Below are positions 37,837 through 46,675 of a stretch of 64,000 bases of DNA, in pieces. The DNA is from a bacterium (GTDB lineage Bacteria; Bacteroidota; Ignavibacteria; SZUA-365). The stretch is from contig JAHLLD010000003.1 in NCBI GenBank assembly GCA_020444325.1, forward strand, positions 395,572 through 459,571, in the 5' to 3' direction. Each line of letters opens with the position of its first letter. The first letter of the stretch is position 1. The translations under genes were made by a program, and so were the position numbers. Below the pieces are notes generated by a model, which was not told where the DNA came from, ran no database searches, and saw nothing but the letters and a program-made list of their open reading frames with translations.

Positions 37837-38664
37837 CTACGCCGTGAGGCGCTCGACCACTCCTTTCATAAGAGCACGAAGACGCGGCTCGGTTTCATTT
37901 GCCGTTTGAATGATCGCCGGCACATCTACGGGTTCGAGTGCATCGGGGAAGCACTCATCGGTGATGATGGAAAACGCGAGGACACGCATTCCCATATGCA
38001 CGGCGACAATGTTCTCGGGTACGGTAGACATGCCGACGGCATCCGCCCCGATGCCACGGAGGAAACGGTACTCCGCACGCGTTTCGAGATTCGGTCCGGC
38101 CACGGCGACGAATACACCCTTTCGCAGCGAAATCGCATTATCGAGTGCGACCTGCTCTGCCATGGCGATCAATTCATTGTTGTATGCCTCGCTCATATCA
38201 GGAAAACGCGGACCGAGGGTGTCATCATTGGGACCGATCAGCGGATTGTCACCGATGAGGTTGATATGATCCCAGATGACCATGATATCGCCCCGACGGA
38301 AGGTCGGGTTCATTCCACCCGCGGCGTTGGAAATCAGCAGTGTCCTCACACCGAGGGCGTGCATGACGCGTACCGGAAACGTCACCTGCTTGAGTGAATA
38401 GCCCTCATAGTAGTGAAAGCGGCCCTGCATGGCGATGACCGGGATACCGGCAAGCCTGCCGATGATGAGTTTGCCCTGATGCGACTCCACGGTCGAAATC
38501 GGGAAATGCGGGATATCACCATAGTCAAGGACGACCTCGGTCTCGATTTCCTGCACGAGTCCGCCAAGGCCGGTGCCAAGAATAATACCGACGGCCGGTG
38601 CCGTCGGTGTCTGCTTTCGTATATACGCCACGGCTTCTTCCATCATGGCGCGCAATTCCGTCAT
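37837..38664 (-). CDS. Purine nucleoside phosphorylase (PNP-I)
   Basis: 275 residues, trimeric PNP type. Conserved parts are ILGTGLGGL (phosphate loop, about 28-36), RFHYYEGYS (about 81-89), NAAGGMNP, GVFVAVAGPNLETRAEYR, and DAVGMSTVPENIVA with the Glu/Asn purine-binding region. It splits inosine and guanosine with phosphate, in purine salvage. The stop overlaps the DivIVA-like gene start by 4 nt. Confidence 0.93.
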   Translation of the reverse strand: MTELRAMMEEAVAYIRKQTPTAPAVGIILGTGLGGLVQEIETEVVLDYGDIPHFPISTVESHQGKLIIGRLAGIPVIAMQGRFHYYEGYSLKQVTFPVRVMHALGVRTLLISNAAGGMNPTFRRGDIMVIWDHINLIGDNPLIGPNDDTLGPRFPDMSEAYNNELIAMAEQVALDNAISLRKGVFVAVAGPNLETRAEYRFLRGIGADAVGMSTVPENIVAVHMGMRVLAFSIITDECFPDALEPVDVPAIIQTANETEPRLRALMKGVVERLTA

Positions 38665-39284
38665 GCTTCGCTCTCCCGTTGATCGAGTTGTTCAATAATA
38701 TCGTCCACCACCTCGGCATCGATGCCTTCTCGTGTGCTGGTGGCATGTGTCAGCGCGGAGCGGAGTGCAGAACCACGTGACTGCTCCAGCGCAGAGAGAA
38801 AATCCACCTGGGATCGGAGTATGGATTTGATCCGCGTGATAAGCGCCAGCTTTTTGGTCTCGAGCAGATCAATCTGCTCCTTGAGGGATTCCAGCCTGGC
38901 ATTACCTTTCATCAGCTGACGCTCCGCGCGGCGTTCCGCGTCGCGCAGAATGACCGCGGCTTCCCTTCGTGCTTCGTCGAGGATGGCTTTCCGTTCCTGT
39001 TCGACTTTGTACGACATGGCAGCGGCACTGGCTTCAGCCTGCCCGACCATCTTGGTGGACGCGGCTTTCATTTCGGTCAGCATGCCCCGGACCTTGCTCT
39101 CCAGTTCACGCGAGTGTTCGAGCTGGGATTCAAGCTGGAGGATTTCCGCACGCAGTGCCCCGTTTTCGTCAATCATGGCGACGAGGTCTTCCGCAAGTAA
39201 CTGCAGGTATGCCCGCACTTCCTCAGGTTTCCAGCCTTTACGGACGGTGGAAAACGATTTGCCTGCTATGGTTTCCGCGTTCAC
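38661..39284 (-). CDS. DivIVA-domain coiled-coil protein
   Basis: 207 residues. The N-terminal 40 residues ([26 protein letters not shown]) match the DivIVA membrane-binding domain; the rest is a long coiled coil to about residue 150, with an acidic end. DivIVA-type proteins mark curved membrane at poles or septa. It lies between yggS-like and the nucleoside phosphorylase, a context similar to the Gram-positive divIVA cluster where yggS/ylmE is a neighbour. The exact role here is unknown. Confidence 0.82.
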   Translation of the reverse strand: MNAETIAGKSFSTVRKGWKPEEVRAYLQLLAEDLVAMIDENGALRAEILQLESQLEHSRELESKVRGMLTEMKAASTKMVGQAEASAAAMSYKVEQERKAILDEARREAAVILRDAERRAERQLMKGNARLESLKEQIDLLETKKLALITRIKSILRSQVDFLSALEQSRGSALRSALTHATSTREGIDAEVVDDIIEQLDQRESEA

Positions 39285-39293
39285 AAGCTTACC

Positions 39294-39971
39294 TCATTCT
39301 CTGGGTCCAAAAATTGCGCTGCCGATACGCACGATGGTGGCCCCTTCCTCGATGGCGACCTCAAAATCATTGGTCATTCCCATGGAAAGCTCAACCATGT
39401 CCCCGTTGCCGTATTCCTGTACGATGCGTTCGCGCAGCGCACGAAGCCGCTGAAAAGCAGGGCGTACAAGTTCCGGGTCATCCACGAATTCGGCGACTGT
39501 CATCAGTCCTCGCAAACGCACGGAAGTCAGGGGAAGTATTTCGTTCACCGCTGCAAAAGCGGTTTCGGCGGTAAATCCGAATTTGGATTCTTCCCCGCTC
39601 GTGTTGACTTCGAGAAGGATATCGGTCATGCATCCAGCGGAGGCGGATCGGCGATCGATTTCCTTCGCCAGATCCACACTGTCAACCGAATGGATCATTG
39701 CCACCTCACCTACCAGGTATTTCACCTTGTTGCGCTGCAGATGCCCGATCATGTGGAGGTGGTGCGGCGCAAGTGCATCCTTCTTGCGGAGGTACTCCTG
39801 CACGCGGTTTTCACCAATTTCCAGGATGCCCGTCTGCAGAAGTTCATTGACGGTCTCGGGTGGCTGCGTTTTCGTCACCGCCACGAGAGTGACCTCCTGC
39901 AGGCTGCGTCCTGCCCTTTCGCAGGCGTCGGCCATGCGCTTTTCGATATGCCGAATTCGCTCTGCTACCAT
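39294..39971 (-). CDS. YggS/PROSC-family PLP-homeostasis protein
   Basis: 225 residues. It has the fold-type III PLP domain with the lysine in VAVTKTQP (about residue 34), [18 protein letters not shown] and [28 protein letters not shown], all hallmarks of the family. It buffers pyridoxal phosphate and affects amino-acid balance. First gene of a minus-strand run that continues into the DivIVA-like gene. Confidence 0.94.
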   Translation of the reverse strand: MVAERIRHIEKRMADACERAGRSLQEVTLVAVTKTQPPETVNELLQTGILEIGENRVQEYLRKKDALAPHHLHMIGHLQRNKVKYLVGEVAMIHSVDSVDLAKEIDRRSASAGCMTDILLEVNTSGEESKFGFTAETAFAAVNEILPLTSVRLRGLMTVAEFVDDPELVRPAFQRLRALRERIVQEYGNGDMVELSMGMTNDFEVAIEEGATIVRIGSAIFGPRE

Positions 39972-40161
39972 AAACAGATGAATATATTCTCCGAACCCCT
40001 AATATCCAAAGTGAAACGGCGTCCCACAGCCCGGCCCGGCCGCATCGCTGCAAGTGCGGATCGCGCATCTCGCACCTGTGTACCGCGCAGAAAAACCGGG
40101 TTACCACTTTGAATATGTATTGAGATATTCATACTTTCATCCGTCCGGCCAATAAAAACAT

Positions 40162-40182
40162 ATGTGACTATGAACGTCACAT
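40162..40182 (+). promoter_or_regulatory. Inverted repeat before the kinase gene
   Basis: ATGTGAC-N7-GTCACAT, perfect 7-bp arms, 20 nt before the ATG at 40202 and just before the AGGAG ribosome site. It looks like an operator for a dimeric regulator; the arms recall CRP/FNR-type half sites (TGTGA), but the spacer is 9 nt between those, not 6. Confidence 0.55.
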
Positions 40183-40201
40183 TGCACAGGAGTAAAAGGG
40201 A

Positions 40202-41167
40202 ATGAATGATTTCAAGGTACCCCCCACGGTTATCTACGATGTGACAACAGTTGGCGAAGCGATGGTGGAATTGCGCGCCGAAGATACAACGCTGCCTGAG
40301 GCAGGACAGTTTACCAGGCGTATCAGTGGTTCCGCCGCGATGATCGCGATATACTATAACATGCTCGGAGGAAAGAGCAACTGTATCGCCTCGGTCGGAG
40401 CAGACGCGCTCGGCACCTTCGTGCAGAATACCCTGCGCCAGCACAAGGTCAACGCGACTTCGATGCAGTTTTCGCGCGACCATCAGACAAGCCTGCTTTT
40501 CACAGCACGATCGGGCCGAATCCTGCAGAGTGCGTATTACCGTCTGGCAGAATGGCAGCTGCATAACACCAAGGAGCATGTTGCCCTCGCGCAGAGTTCA
40601 CGCATCGTTCACGGAAGCGGATTCTGCCTGTGGAAACATCCCGCGCGTCACAGCGTTTTTGAAATTCTCCGACTGAGCAAGAAGTTCGAGAGCACGACGG
40701 TGCTGCAGCCGAAATACGAGCCGGCACTCTGGCGCAACAGGAATGACGCCCAGAATACCATAAAGAAAACGCTGCAGTTCGCGGACATTCTCACGCCTAC
40801 CATCGATGATGCGGAACATCTGTTCGGGAAAGGAAATCGTGAAGATTACCTCAAGCAGTACCATGAGATGGGTGCGGAGAAAGTGATCATGACCATGGGC
40901 AAGCATGGAGCACTGGTCTCGGATGGCAGCAAAGTCGTGCGTGTGCCGGCTGTGGAGGCGGAGGTCGTCGATCCCGCAGGTGTGCATGACGCCTGGCATG
41001 CCGGACTTTATTATGCGATGAACAACGGCAAGCCTCTGACGAACGCCACGTATTTCGCCAACGCCGTCTCGGCATTCGTCCTTGGTCAGCAGGGTGCATT
41101 GATCGATCTGCCCGCGCCGGGTGAGATCACACAGCAGCTGCTCGACAAAGCATTCGAGGATGTCTGA
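40202..41167 (+). CDS. Divergent PfkB-family sugar kinase-like protein
   Basis: 321 residues with AGGAG upstream. The ribokinase fold is recognisable: VTTVGEAMVELR at the N-terminus, NCIASVGADALGTFVQNTL, ILTPTIDDAEHLFG, and VIMTMGKHGALV. But the usual anion-hole motif DTTGAGD is DPAGVHD here (residues 257-263): the catalytic Asp263 is kept while the Ala-Gly pair is replaced by Val-His. The sugar-binding GGxxxN motif is also altered (SGSAAMIA). It may use another substrate or be a weak enzyme. It stands alone between divergent and convergent neighbours. Confidence 0.75.
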   Translation: MNDFKVPPTVIYDVTTVGEAMVELRAEDTTLPEAGQFTRRISGSAAMIAIYYNMLGGKSNCIASVGADALGTFVQNTLRQHKVNATSMQFSRDHQTSLLFTARSGRILQSAYYRLAEWQLHNTKEHVALAQSSRIVHGSGFCLWKHPARHSVFEILRLSKKFESTTVLQPKYEPALWRNRNDAQNTIKKTLQFADILTPTIDDAEHLFGKGNREDYLKQYHEMGAEKVIMTMGKHGALVSDGSKVVRVPAVEAEVVDPAGVHDAWHAGLYYAMNNGKPLTNATYFANAVSAFVLGQQGALIDLPAPGEITQQLLDKAFEDV

Positions 41168-41782
41168 TCAGTTTTCCCCTTCCCCTTCTGCGGGCAGCGT
41201 TTCCGACAGAAACGTGACAGGCAATGCGAGCGCCTGTTCCAGCCTGGCAAGATAATTCTTGCGCGAAACTTCAAACGCTCCGAGTCGCGTCAGATGCGGT
41301 GTGCTGTACTGCACATCGAGAAGCGGCATGCCCTGCCGCAGCATCTGTTCGCAGAGAGCGGCAAGTGCGACTTTGGAGGCATCCCGCTGCGTAAAAAACA
41401 TGGATTCCCCGAAAAACGCCCCTCCCAAACTGACACCATAGAGCCCCCCCGCCAGCTGTTCATCTCTCCACGCCTCCACTGAGTGCGCCAATCCGCGCTC
41501 ATGCAGCGCGCAATAGCTGCGGATGATGTCTTCGGAAATCCACGTATCATCCCTTGCCGCGCATGCACGCATCACCTGTTCGAAATCACGGTTTATGTGG
41601 ATGTGGTAGCGGCCGGAGCGGATGATTTTACCGAGGGAATGAGAGATATGCAGTCCTTCAGGCTCGATAATACATCGGGGGTCAGGACTGAAAAGCATAA
41701 TGGGGCCATCTCTCCCATCGGCCATCGGGAAGATTCCGGCCGCATACATGCCAAGAAGTTCTTCGGGGGGAATGACGGGCAT
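41168..41782 (-). CDS. aat: Leucyl/phenylalanyl-tRNA-protein transferase
   Basis: 204 residues. The typical start is FPPPE-like (here MPVIPPEELLGMYAAGIFPMAD), then LFSPDPRCII, WISEDIIRSYCALHERGLAHSVEAW, GGLYGVSLGGAFFGESMF and DVQYSTPHLTRLGAFEVSR. It adds Leu or Phe to N-terminal Lys/Arg of proteins to mark them for ClpAP (N-end rule). It starts 2 nt after the recombinase-like gene and meets the kinase gene tail to tail. Confidence 0.94.
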   Translation of the reverse strand: MPVIPPEELLGMYAAGIFPMADGRDGPIMLFSPDPRCIIEPEGLHISHSLGKIIRSGRYHIHINRDFEQVMRACAARDDTWISEDIIRSYCALHERGLAHSVEAWRDEQLAGGLYGVSLGGAFFGESMFFTQRDASKVALAALCEQMLRQGMPLLDVQYSTPHLTRLGAFEVSRKNYLARLEQALALPVTFLSETLPAEGEGEN

Positions 41783-41784
41783 GA

Positions 41785-42711
41785 TCAGTTCTCCTGCTCG
41801 TCGTCCAGCTCTTCCTTCAGTTTCTGCAGGGTTTTTATCGAAGACACACCCATGGCCCGCGCCAGACTGTCGAGCGACTTGCCGGATTGCAGGGCGTTGG
41901 CAGCGTAAGTGTTGCGGAGCATGGAAGGAGTGATATCCGGCAGTCCCGCAGTCTTCCCCACGCGCTTGACAAGCTGGTCGACTGCCTGCTGCGTCAGCGG
42001 GTTTCCTTCATAGGTGATGAAGAGTGGCTCCTTGCGCAGACGCTTGGCCATCACGGAGACGCCGCGCCATCGCATGAACTGCCGCAGCGCATTCTGTGCA
42101 CGTGTGGAGAGATAGACGAAACGCGTGGTTTTCCCACGCTGTCCCTTGATAAACACGCGTCCCTCGCGCGGAGTGAGATGAACATCCCCTACCGTCATCC
42201 CGCAGAGCTCGCTCGACCGCAGTCCGCTATGCAGCAGCAGCAGTATGACCGCCCCCTCGAGTGGACCCGGATTTCGTTCCGCCGTGCGCGCGAGCAGCAG
42301 GGCATCCTTCCGCTGCAAAACGGTCGGTGCGCGCGGTTCGGCGGATATGCCGCTGATCTCCGCGGCTGGATTGCGCTGCATCAGCGACTGCACGACACAG
42401 TATTCGAAAAACTGACGCAACGCGGTGATTTTCCGGTTCACCGACGCAGGTGAGGAATTTCGTGTAAGAAGAAAAGTCCTGTAATCCTGGATGTCGCTGC
42501 GTGTCAGTTCCGCCAGCATGAACTGGTCGCCGAACGAACTCCTGCTCCACTGCATGAACTGCTTGAGGTCATTTGCGTAGGAGCGGATGGTGTTCTGATG
42601 CTTCCCCTGCTCTGCGAGGTACTTCTGAAACGCTTCGCGTATATGTTGGAGACTGTCTTCGCCCATGTGTGACAGTGGTAATAACCGTCCTGTTTCACTT
42701 AAGTCAATCAT
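41785..42711 (-). CDS. Tyrosine-recombinase-like protein lacking catalytic residues
   Basis: 308 residues, full XerC/XerD length: a SAM-like N-terminal core-binding domain (about 18-105: HIREAFQKYLAEQGKHQNTIRSYANDL) and the catalytic-domain fold. Arg165 (SGLRSSEL) and Lys189 are kept, and Arg266 is kept in TPSMLRNTYA. But the first catalytic His is Ser263, the His of the GH motif is Val289, and the Tyr nucleophile position is Leu298. It should not be able to cut DNA. The reading frame is intact and it overlaps nothing. An alternative start at 42666 (MGEDSLQH) is possible. Confidence 0.85.
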   Translation of the reverse strand: MIDLSETGRLLPLSHMGEDSLQHIREAFQKYLAEQGKHQNTIRSYANDLKQFMQWSRSSFGDQFMLAELTRSDIQDYRTFLLTRNSSPASVNRKITALRQFFEYCVVQSLMQRNPAAEISGISAEPRAPTVLQRKDALLLARTAERNPGPLEGAVILLLLHSGLRSSELCGMTVGDVHLTPREGRVFIKGQRGKTTRFVYLSTRAQNALRQFMRWRGVSVMAKRLRKEPLFITYEGNPLTQQAVDQLVKRVGKTAGLPDITPSMLRNTYAANALQSGKSLDSLARAMGVSSIKTLQKLKEELDDEQEN

Positions 42712-42790
42712 GAAATATGCTGGGTTGAGGCGACAAAAACAATTCAGAGATGAGCGACCTCAGCGAAAGGCCGTGAAACCCGCCATAACT

Positions 42791-42840
42791 CCCTGTACTA
42801 CAGGGGTTTTCCGGCATTCTTCGCTTTCAAAAATCCCCGT
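42791..42840 (+). promoter_or_regulatory. Hairpin region before gyrA (possible attenuator)
   Basis: CCCTGT-ACT-ACAGGG at 42791-42805 is followed by TTTT. GGGGTTTT just after it can also pair with AAAATCCCC at 42831-42839. These could be alternative structures, or the first could be a plain terminator. This is a reading of the sequence by eye; no energy was computed. Confidence 0.3.
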
Positions 42841-42894
42841 TTTTTCGTACCTTTTGATGATATATGTTTTCCCTTTTCCATCGTGATAACACGC

Positions 42895-45363
42895 ATGTCA
42901 ACCTCCTCTGAAAAAATCCTTCGTGTCAGTATCGAAGACGAGCTCAAGAGCTCGTATATAGATTATTCAATGTCCGTCATCGTATCCCGCGCCATCCCGG
43001 ATGTGCGTGACGGGCTCAAGCCCGTTCACCGGCGCATCCTCTACGGGATGAGCGAACTCGGCCTGACACCGAACCGCGGCTACAAGAAATCGGCGCGTAT
43101 CGTCGGTGAAGTGCTCGGTAAGTACCACCCCCACGGCGACAGCGCTGTCTACGACACCATGGTACGCATGGTGCAGGACTTCTCCCTGCGCTACCCGCTG
43201 GTACAGGGTCAGGGAAACTTCGGATCCGTCGACGGAGATTCCGCGGCGGCCATGCGTTACACTGAGGCGCGCATGGCACCGATCGCTATGGAAATGCTGC
43301 GCGACCTTGAGAAAGACACCGTCGATTTTGCATCCAATTTTGACGATTCACTGCAGGAACCGCGCGTCCTTCCCACACTGCTTCCCACCATGCTGCTCAA
43401 TGGCGCCGGTGGTATCGCCGTCGGTATGGCCACGAATATCCCGCCCCACAACCTCACGGAAATCGTGACCGGCCTTCTGGCGCTGATCGAGAATCCCGAG
43501 TTGGGTCCTGAAGATCTGATGAAGCATGTCACCGCGCCGGATTTCCCGACCGGCGGCATCATTTTCGGCTACCAGGGCGTGCAGGATGCATATCTGACCG
43601 GTCGCGGCAAGATGATCGTACGCGGCAGGGCCAATGTGGAGACGCTGAAGAACGGACGTGAAAACGTCATCATCAGCGAACTCCCCTACCAGGTCAACAA
43701 GGCCAACCTCATCGAGAAAACTGCCGATCTGGTAAAAGCCGGAAAAATCGACGGTATCAGCAATATCCGTGACGAATCCGATCGTGACGGCATGCGCATC
43801 GTCATCGAGATCAAACGCGATGGCAATCCCGAAGTCGTTCTCAACAACATGTACCGTCACACGCAGATGCAGGTGACCTTCGGGGCCATCATGCTCGCGC
43901 TCGTCGACGGACGTCCGAAAGTGCTGACGCTCAAGGAAATGATGCAGCATTTTCTCGACTTCAGGCACGAAGTCGTCGTACGCCGTACGAAGTTTGAATT
44001 GGCCGAGGCGGAGCGGCGCGCGCACATTCTCGAGGGATATATCATCGCGCTCGACAACATCGACGAGGTGATCGAAACCATCAAGAAATCACGCGACGTC
44101 AATTCGGCCCGCAGCAACCTGATGAAAAAGTTCAAGCTGAGTGAAATTCAGGCCAAGGCGATTCTGGACATGCGCCTGCAGCGGCTGACCGGGCTCGAGC
44201 GCAAGAAAATCGAGGACGAGTACAAGGAAACCATCAAGCTCATCAACTATCTGCGCGGCATCCTCGACAACACACAGCTGCGCTGGCAGCTGATTGGCGA
44301 CGAACTCCGTCAGCTGCGAGACAAGTACGGTGATGAGCGCCGCACAGAGATCATCTACGATTACGCGGATTTCCGTCTCGAAGATATGATCGCGGAAGAA
44401 GACGTGGTCATCACCATCAGCCACCAGGGCTTTATCAAGCGCACTCCCCTGAGCACGTACAGGCGGCAGGGACGCGGCGGCAAGGGAGTCGCCGGCTCCG
44501 CCAACCGGGAAGACGATTTCGTCGAGCACATGTTCATCGCCTCGACGCATCATTACATCCTCTTCTTTACCGACAAGGGGCGCTGCTACTGGCTGAAGGT
44601 GTTCGAGGTACCGGAAGGCGGCCGTACCGCAAGGGGACGCGCAATCATCAATCTCATCAGCAAACAGAAAGATGAAAACGTCGCCGCATTCCTCACCGTA
44701 AAGGAATTCACCGACAACGAATACATCATGATGGTGACGTCCAAGGGAACCGTGAAGAAAACCGTGCTCAGTGCCTACGGCAATCCGCGTTCCACAGGCA
44801 TCATCGCCATCAACCTGTCGAAGGATGACAACCTCATCGATGCGAAAATCACTGACGGGAAAAACGACATTCTCGTCGCCACACGTCAGGGACAGGCCAT
44901 CCGCTTCAACGAAGACGATGTGCGCGACATGGGCCGCAGTGCGACCGGTGTCCGGGGCATTTCCCTCGCGAAAAAAGATGTCGTCATCGGGATGATCGTC
45001 GGACGCGCCAACGGGAACGTCCTTGTCGTCAGCGAAAATGGCTATGGAAAACGCAGTGAAGTGGCCTCGTACCGCCTCACGAAACGCGGCGGCAAAGGTG
45101 TGATTACGATGAATGTCACATCGAAAACCGGCCCTGTCATTTCCATTAAGGAAGTCTCGGATCAGGACGATATCGTCATCATCACGGAAAAGGGCCTGGT
45201 GATTCGACAGCATGTGCGGAAGATCCGCGTCATGGGACGCAACACGCAGGGCGTCCGTCTCATTCATCTCCGCGAAGGAGATTCCATCGCCGACGTCGCC
45301 CGTGTCGCAGCCGATCAGGATATCGACAACAAGAATGCAGAGATCGTCGAACCTGAACAATAG
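42895..45363 (+). CDS. gyrA: DNA gyrase subunit A
   Basis: 822 residues from the ATG at 42895; a GTG 12 nt upstream is less likely. The active Tyr122 lies in [10 protein letters not shown]. The quinolone-determining region [15 protein letters not shown] keeps Ser83 and Asp87 in E. coli numbering, so it looks fluoroquinolone-sensitive. The C-terminal beta-pinwheel has a GyrA box (RRQGRGGKG), the mark of gyrase rather than topoisomerase IV. An acidic end (NAEIVEPEQ) follows. It forms A2B2 gyrase with GyrB, which is not in the window. Confidence 0.96.
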   Translation: MSTSSEKILRVSIEDELKSSYIDYSMSVIVSRAIPDVRDGLKPVHRRILYGMSELGLTPNRGYKKSARIVGEVLGKYHPHGDSAVYDTMVRMVQDFSLRYPLVQGQGNFGSVDGDSAAAMRYTEARMAPIAMEMLRDLEKDTVDFASNFDDSLQEPRVLPTLLPTMLLNGAGGIAVGMATNIPPHNLTEIVTGLLALIENPELGPEDLMKHVTAPDFPTGGIIFGYQGVQDAYLTGRGKMIVRGRANVETLKNGRENVIISELPYQVNKANLIEKTADLVKAGKIDGISNIRDESDRDGMRIVIEIKRDGNPEVVLNNMYRHTQMQVTFGAIMLALVDGRPKVLTLKEMMQHFLDFRHEVVVRRTKFELAEAERRAHILEGYIIALDNIDEVIETIKKSRDVNSARSNLMKKFKLSEIQAKAILDMRLQRLTGLERKKIEDEYKETIKLINYLRGILDNTQLRWQLIGDELRQLRDKYGDERRTEIIYDYADFRLEDMIAEEDVVITISHQGFIKRTPLSTYRRQGRGGKGVAGSANREDDFVEHMFIASTHHYILFFTDKGRCYWLKVFEVPEGGRTARGRAIINLISKQKDENVAAFLTVKEFTDNEYIMMVTSKGTVKKTVLSAYGNPRSTGIIAINLSKDDNLIDAKITDGKNDILVATRQGQAIRFNEDDVRDMGRSATGVRGISLAKKDVVIGMIVGRANGNVLVVSENGYGKRSEVASYRLTKRGGKGVITMNVTSKTGPVISIKEVSDQDDIVIITEKGLVIRQHVRKIRVMGRNTQGVRLIHLREGDSIADVARVAADQDIDNKNAEIVEPEQ

Positions 45364-45652
45364 TTGCTTTTCGAGTCAGGATCTATGCCGCGTAACTTCG
45401 AGAATAGTGCGAACTCGCGGACTCTAACCCCGCGATGATGAACGTGGTAGGAAGGAAGCATTATAGAGTTTTAGGAGCTTAATCCTGACTAACTATTGAC
45501 TTTTTTCCCGTTCATGACTAGGTTTTGGATATTCCAAACACAGAGGGCCCCGATTCTGGAGCTTTTCCGCATCATATTCCGGCTTTGTTCTCTAAAGAAG
45601 ATCATTGAGTCCTCGTCCCCAACGACGAGTCTTCCATAGTTGAGAGGTGTCC
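45364..45652 (+). other. AT-richer region after gyrA with possible structured RNA
   Basis: 289 bases without a convincing gene, clearly richer in A and T than its surroundings. AGTCAGGAT (45374-45382) and ATCCTGACT (45482-45490) are perfect 9-bp inverted arms that enclose a smaller hairpin (TCGCGG at 45415-45420 with CCGCGA at 45430-45435). A run of six T follows at 45501. It may be a long gyrA 3' structure or a small RNA. A promoter for the next gene begins at 45496. Confidence 0.4.
45496..45527 (+). promoter_or_regulatory. Probable promoter of the envelope-protein cluster
   Basis: TTG at 45496-45498, a 20-nt spacer and TAGGTTTTG at 45519-45527 are close to TTG / TAnnTTTG. The transcript would have a leader of about 120 nt containing a CTCGTC/GACGAG hairpin before the ATG at 45653. 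Confidence 0.5.
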
Positions 45653-46168
45653 ATGAACCGTCTTCGAGTTACGCTCACTGTCAGCATGCTCACACTGCTC
45701 CTGTTTCCGTTGCTCGCGCATGCGCAGACCAAGGACAATTCGATTGAAGCATCCTGGGAGCGCGCTTCGTCGACTCCTCCACGCGAGACCCGCGTTCAGC
45801 CTGCCCCTCCTGCGCCTGTAGAGCGCAGTGAAGGACTGAAGTATGAAGACACCGCCTGGGATGCCAGCCGCAGTGAGAAATCGCGTCCCTGGCCCAAGCT
45901 GACTTCATCTTCCACCGCGAAGGAATATTTCGACGCGAACGCCGCCGTGATAGATTCCCTTTCGCATCTTTACTGTCTCTCTTCGAATTACATCAGCACG
46001 CTGCGCATCCGCAACCAGCAGGCCATGCAGGATCGCGATCCGCAGCTCGATGAGTTCGATTATGAAGAGGGACAACAACCCGTTCCTTCCGCCGACGCCC
46101 GCATGTCCGTGCAGGCGCTGCACAAGGAACTGATGCAGCTGCTCGAACGCTGTCTCGTCGGCCGCTGA
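45653..46168 (+). CDS. Hypothetical exported protein
   Basis: 171 residues from the ATG at 45653, with GAGAGG upstream. Signal peptide 1-25 (LTLLLFPLLAHAQ). Then a Pro/Glu/Arg-rich, probably disordered stretch (about 30-85), and a helical C-terminal half with two Cys (HLYCLSS, LERCLVG). I recognise no family. It opens a run of three envelope proteins with short gaps, so it probably works with the lipoprotein and the TPR-like protein downstream. Confidence 0.75.
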   Translation: MNRLRVTLTVSMLTLLLFPLLAHAQTKDNSIEASWERASSTPPRETRVQPAPPAPVERSEGLKYEDTAWDASRSEKSRPWPKLTSSSTAKEYFDANAAVIDSLSHLYCLSSNYISTLRIRNQQAMQDRDPQLDEFDYEEGQQPVPSADARMSVQALHKELMQLLERCLVGR

Positions 46169-46216
46169 TCTCCCACAATCGTGAACAACACTGCCACACA
46201 TATCAGGAGCCTGCAC

Positions 46217-46627
46217 ATGAAACACCTTATCCGTTCATTCCTCGTCATCCTGTTGCTGCTTCCCATCGTCAACGGATGCCAGCCGATTGTTTCGGAGAAC
46301 GAGAACAACTGGATCACCTATGAGGTGCGTGAAGGTCTGGATTACAACGAGGCCTGGCGCGTTGTGGTAGATGCGCTGCTGACGCGCGGCTACCAGTTTG
46401 AGACCCTGTCGAAGGATGACGGGTACATGAAGACGGAATATCTCCATGAGACCGTGGAATCGCAGGGTGTGGAAATACGCACGCGCGTCTCCGTCAAGTT
46501 CACTTATGGCCGTCGCACGGTGCGAATCAAGGTGGACGAAGATTATCTGATTGGCTACAAGGAACCCGGGGTGGATATTCCCCGTGTCGCAGATCTGAAG
46601 GTCGAACTGCGTGACCGTCTGCTCTAA
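46217..46627 (+). CDS. Small lipoprotein
   Basis: 136 residues from the ATG at 46217, with AGGAG upstream. The signal peptide ends in a lipobox, IVNGC (Cys near residue 21), so it should be lipid-anchored. The body (about 35-136) is a small alpha/beta domain: EAWRVVVDALLTRGYQFETLSKDDGYMKTEYL is like the NlpC/BamC-type lipoprotein domains in which an exported protein probes a partner. The LspA at 32485 would process it. Exact function unknown. Confidence 0.8.
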   Translation: MKHLIRSFLVILLLLPIVNGCQPIVSENENNWITYEVREGLDYNEAWRVVVDALLTRGYQFETLSKDDGYMKTEYLHETVESQGVEIRTRVSVKFTYGRRTVRIKVDEDYLIGYKEPGVDIPRVADLKVELRDRLL

Positions 46628-46675
46628 GCAGGCCCGGCGATCAGGAATCCAATCCATCCAAATCCGGAGGCCCAT

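Noticed and set aside
44089-45360. A 423-residue minus-strand open frame
   Set aside because: Antisense to gyrA; no family features.
42895-45363. Quinolone-resistance mutation in gyrA
   Set aside because: Ser83 and Asp87 (E. coli numbering) are both present.
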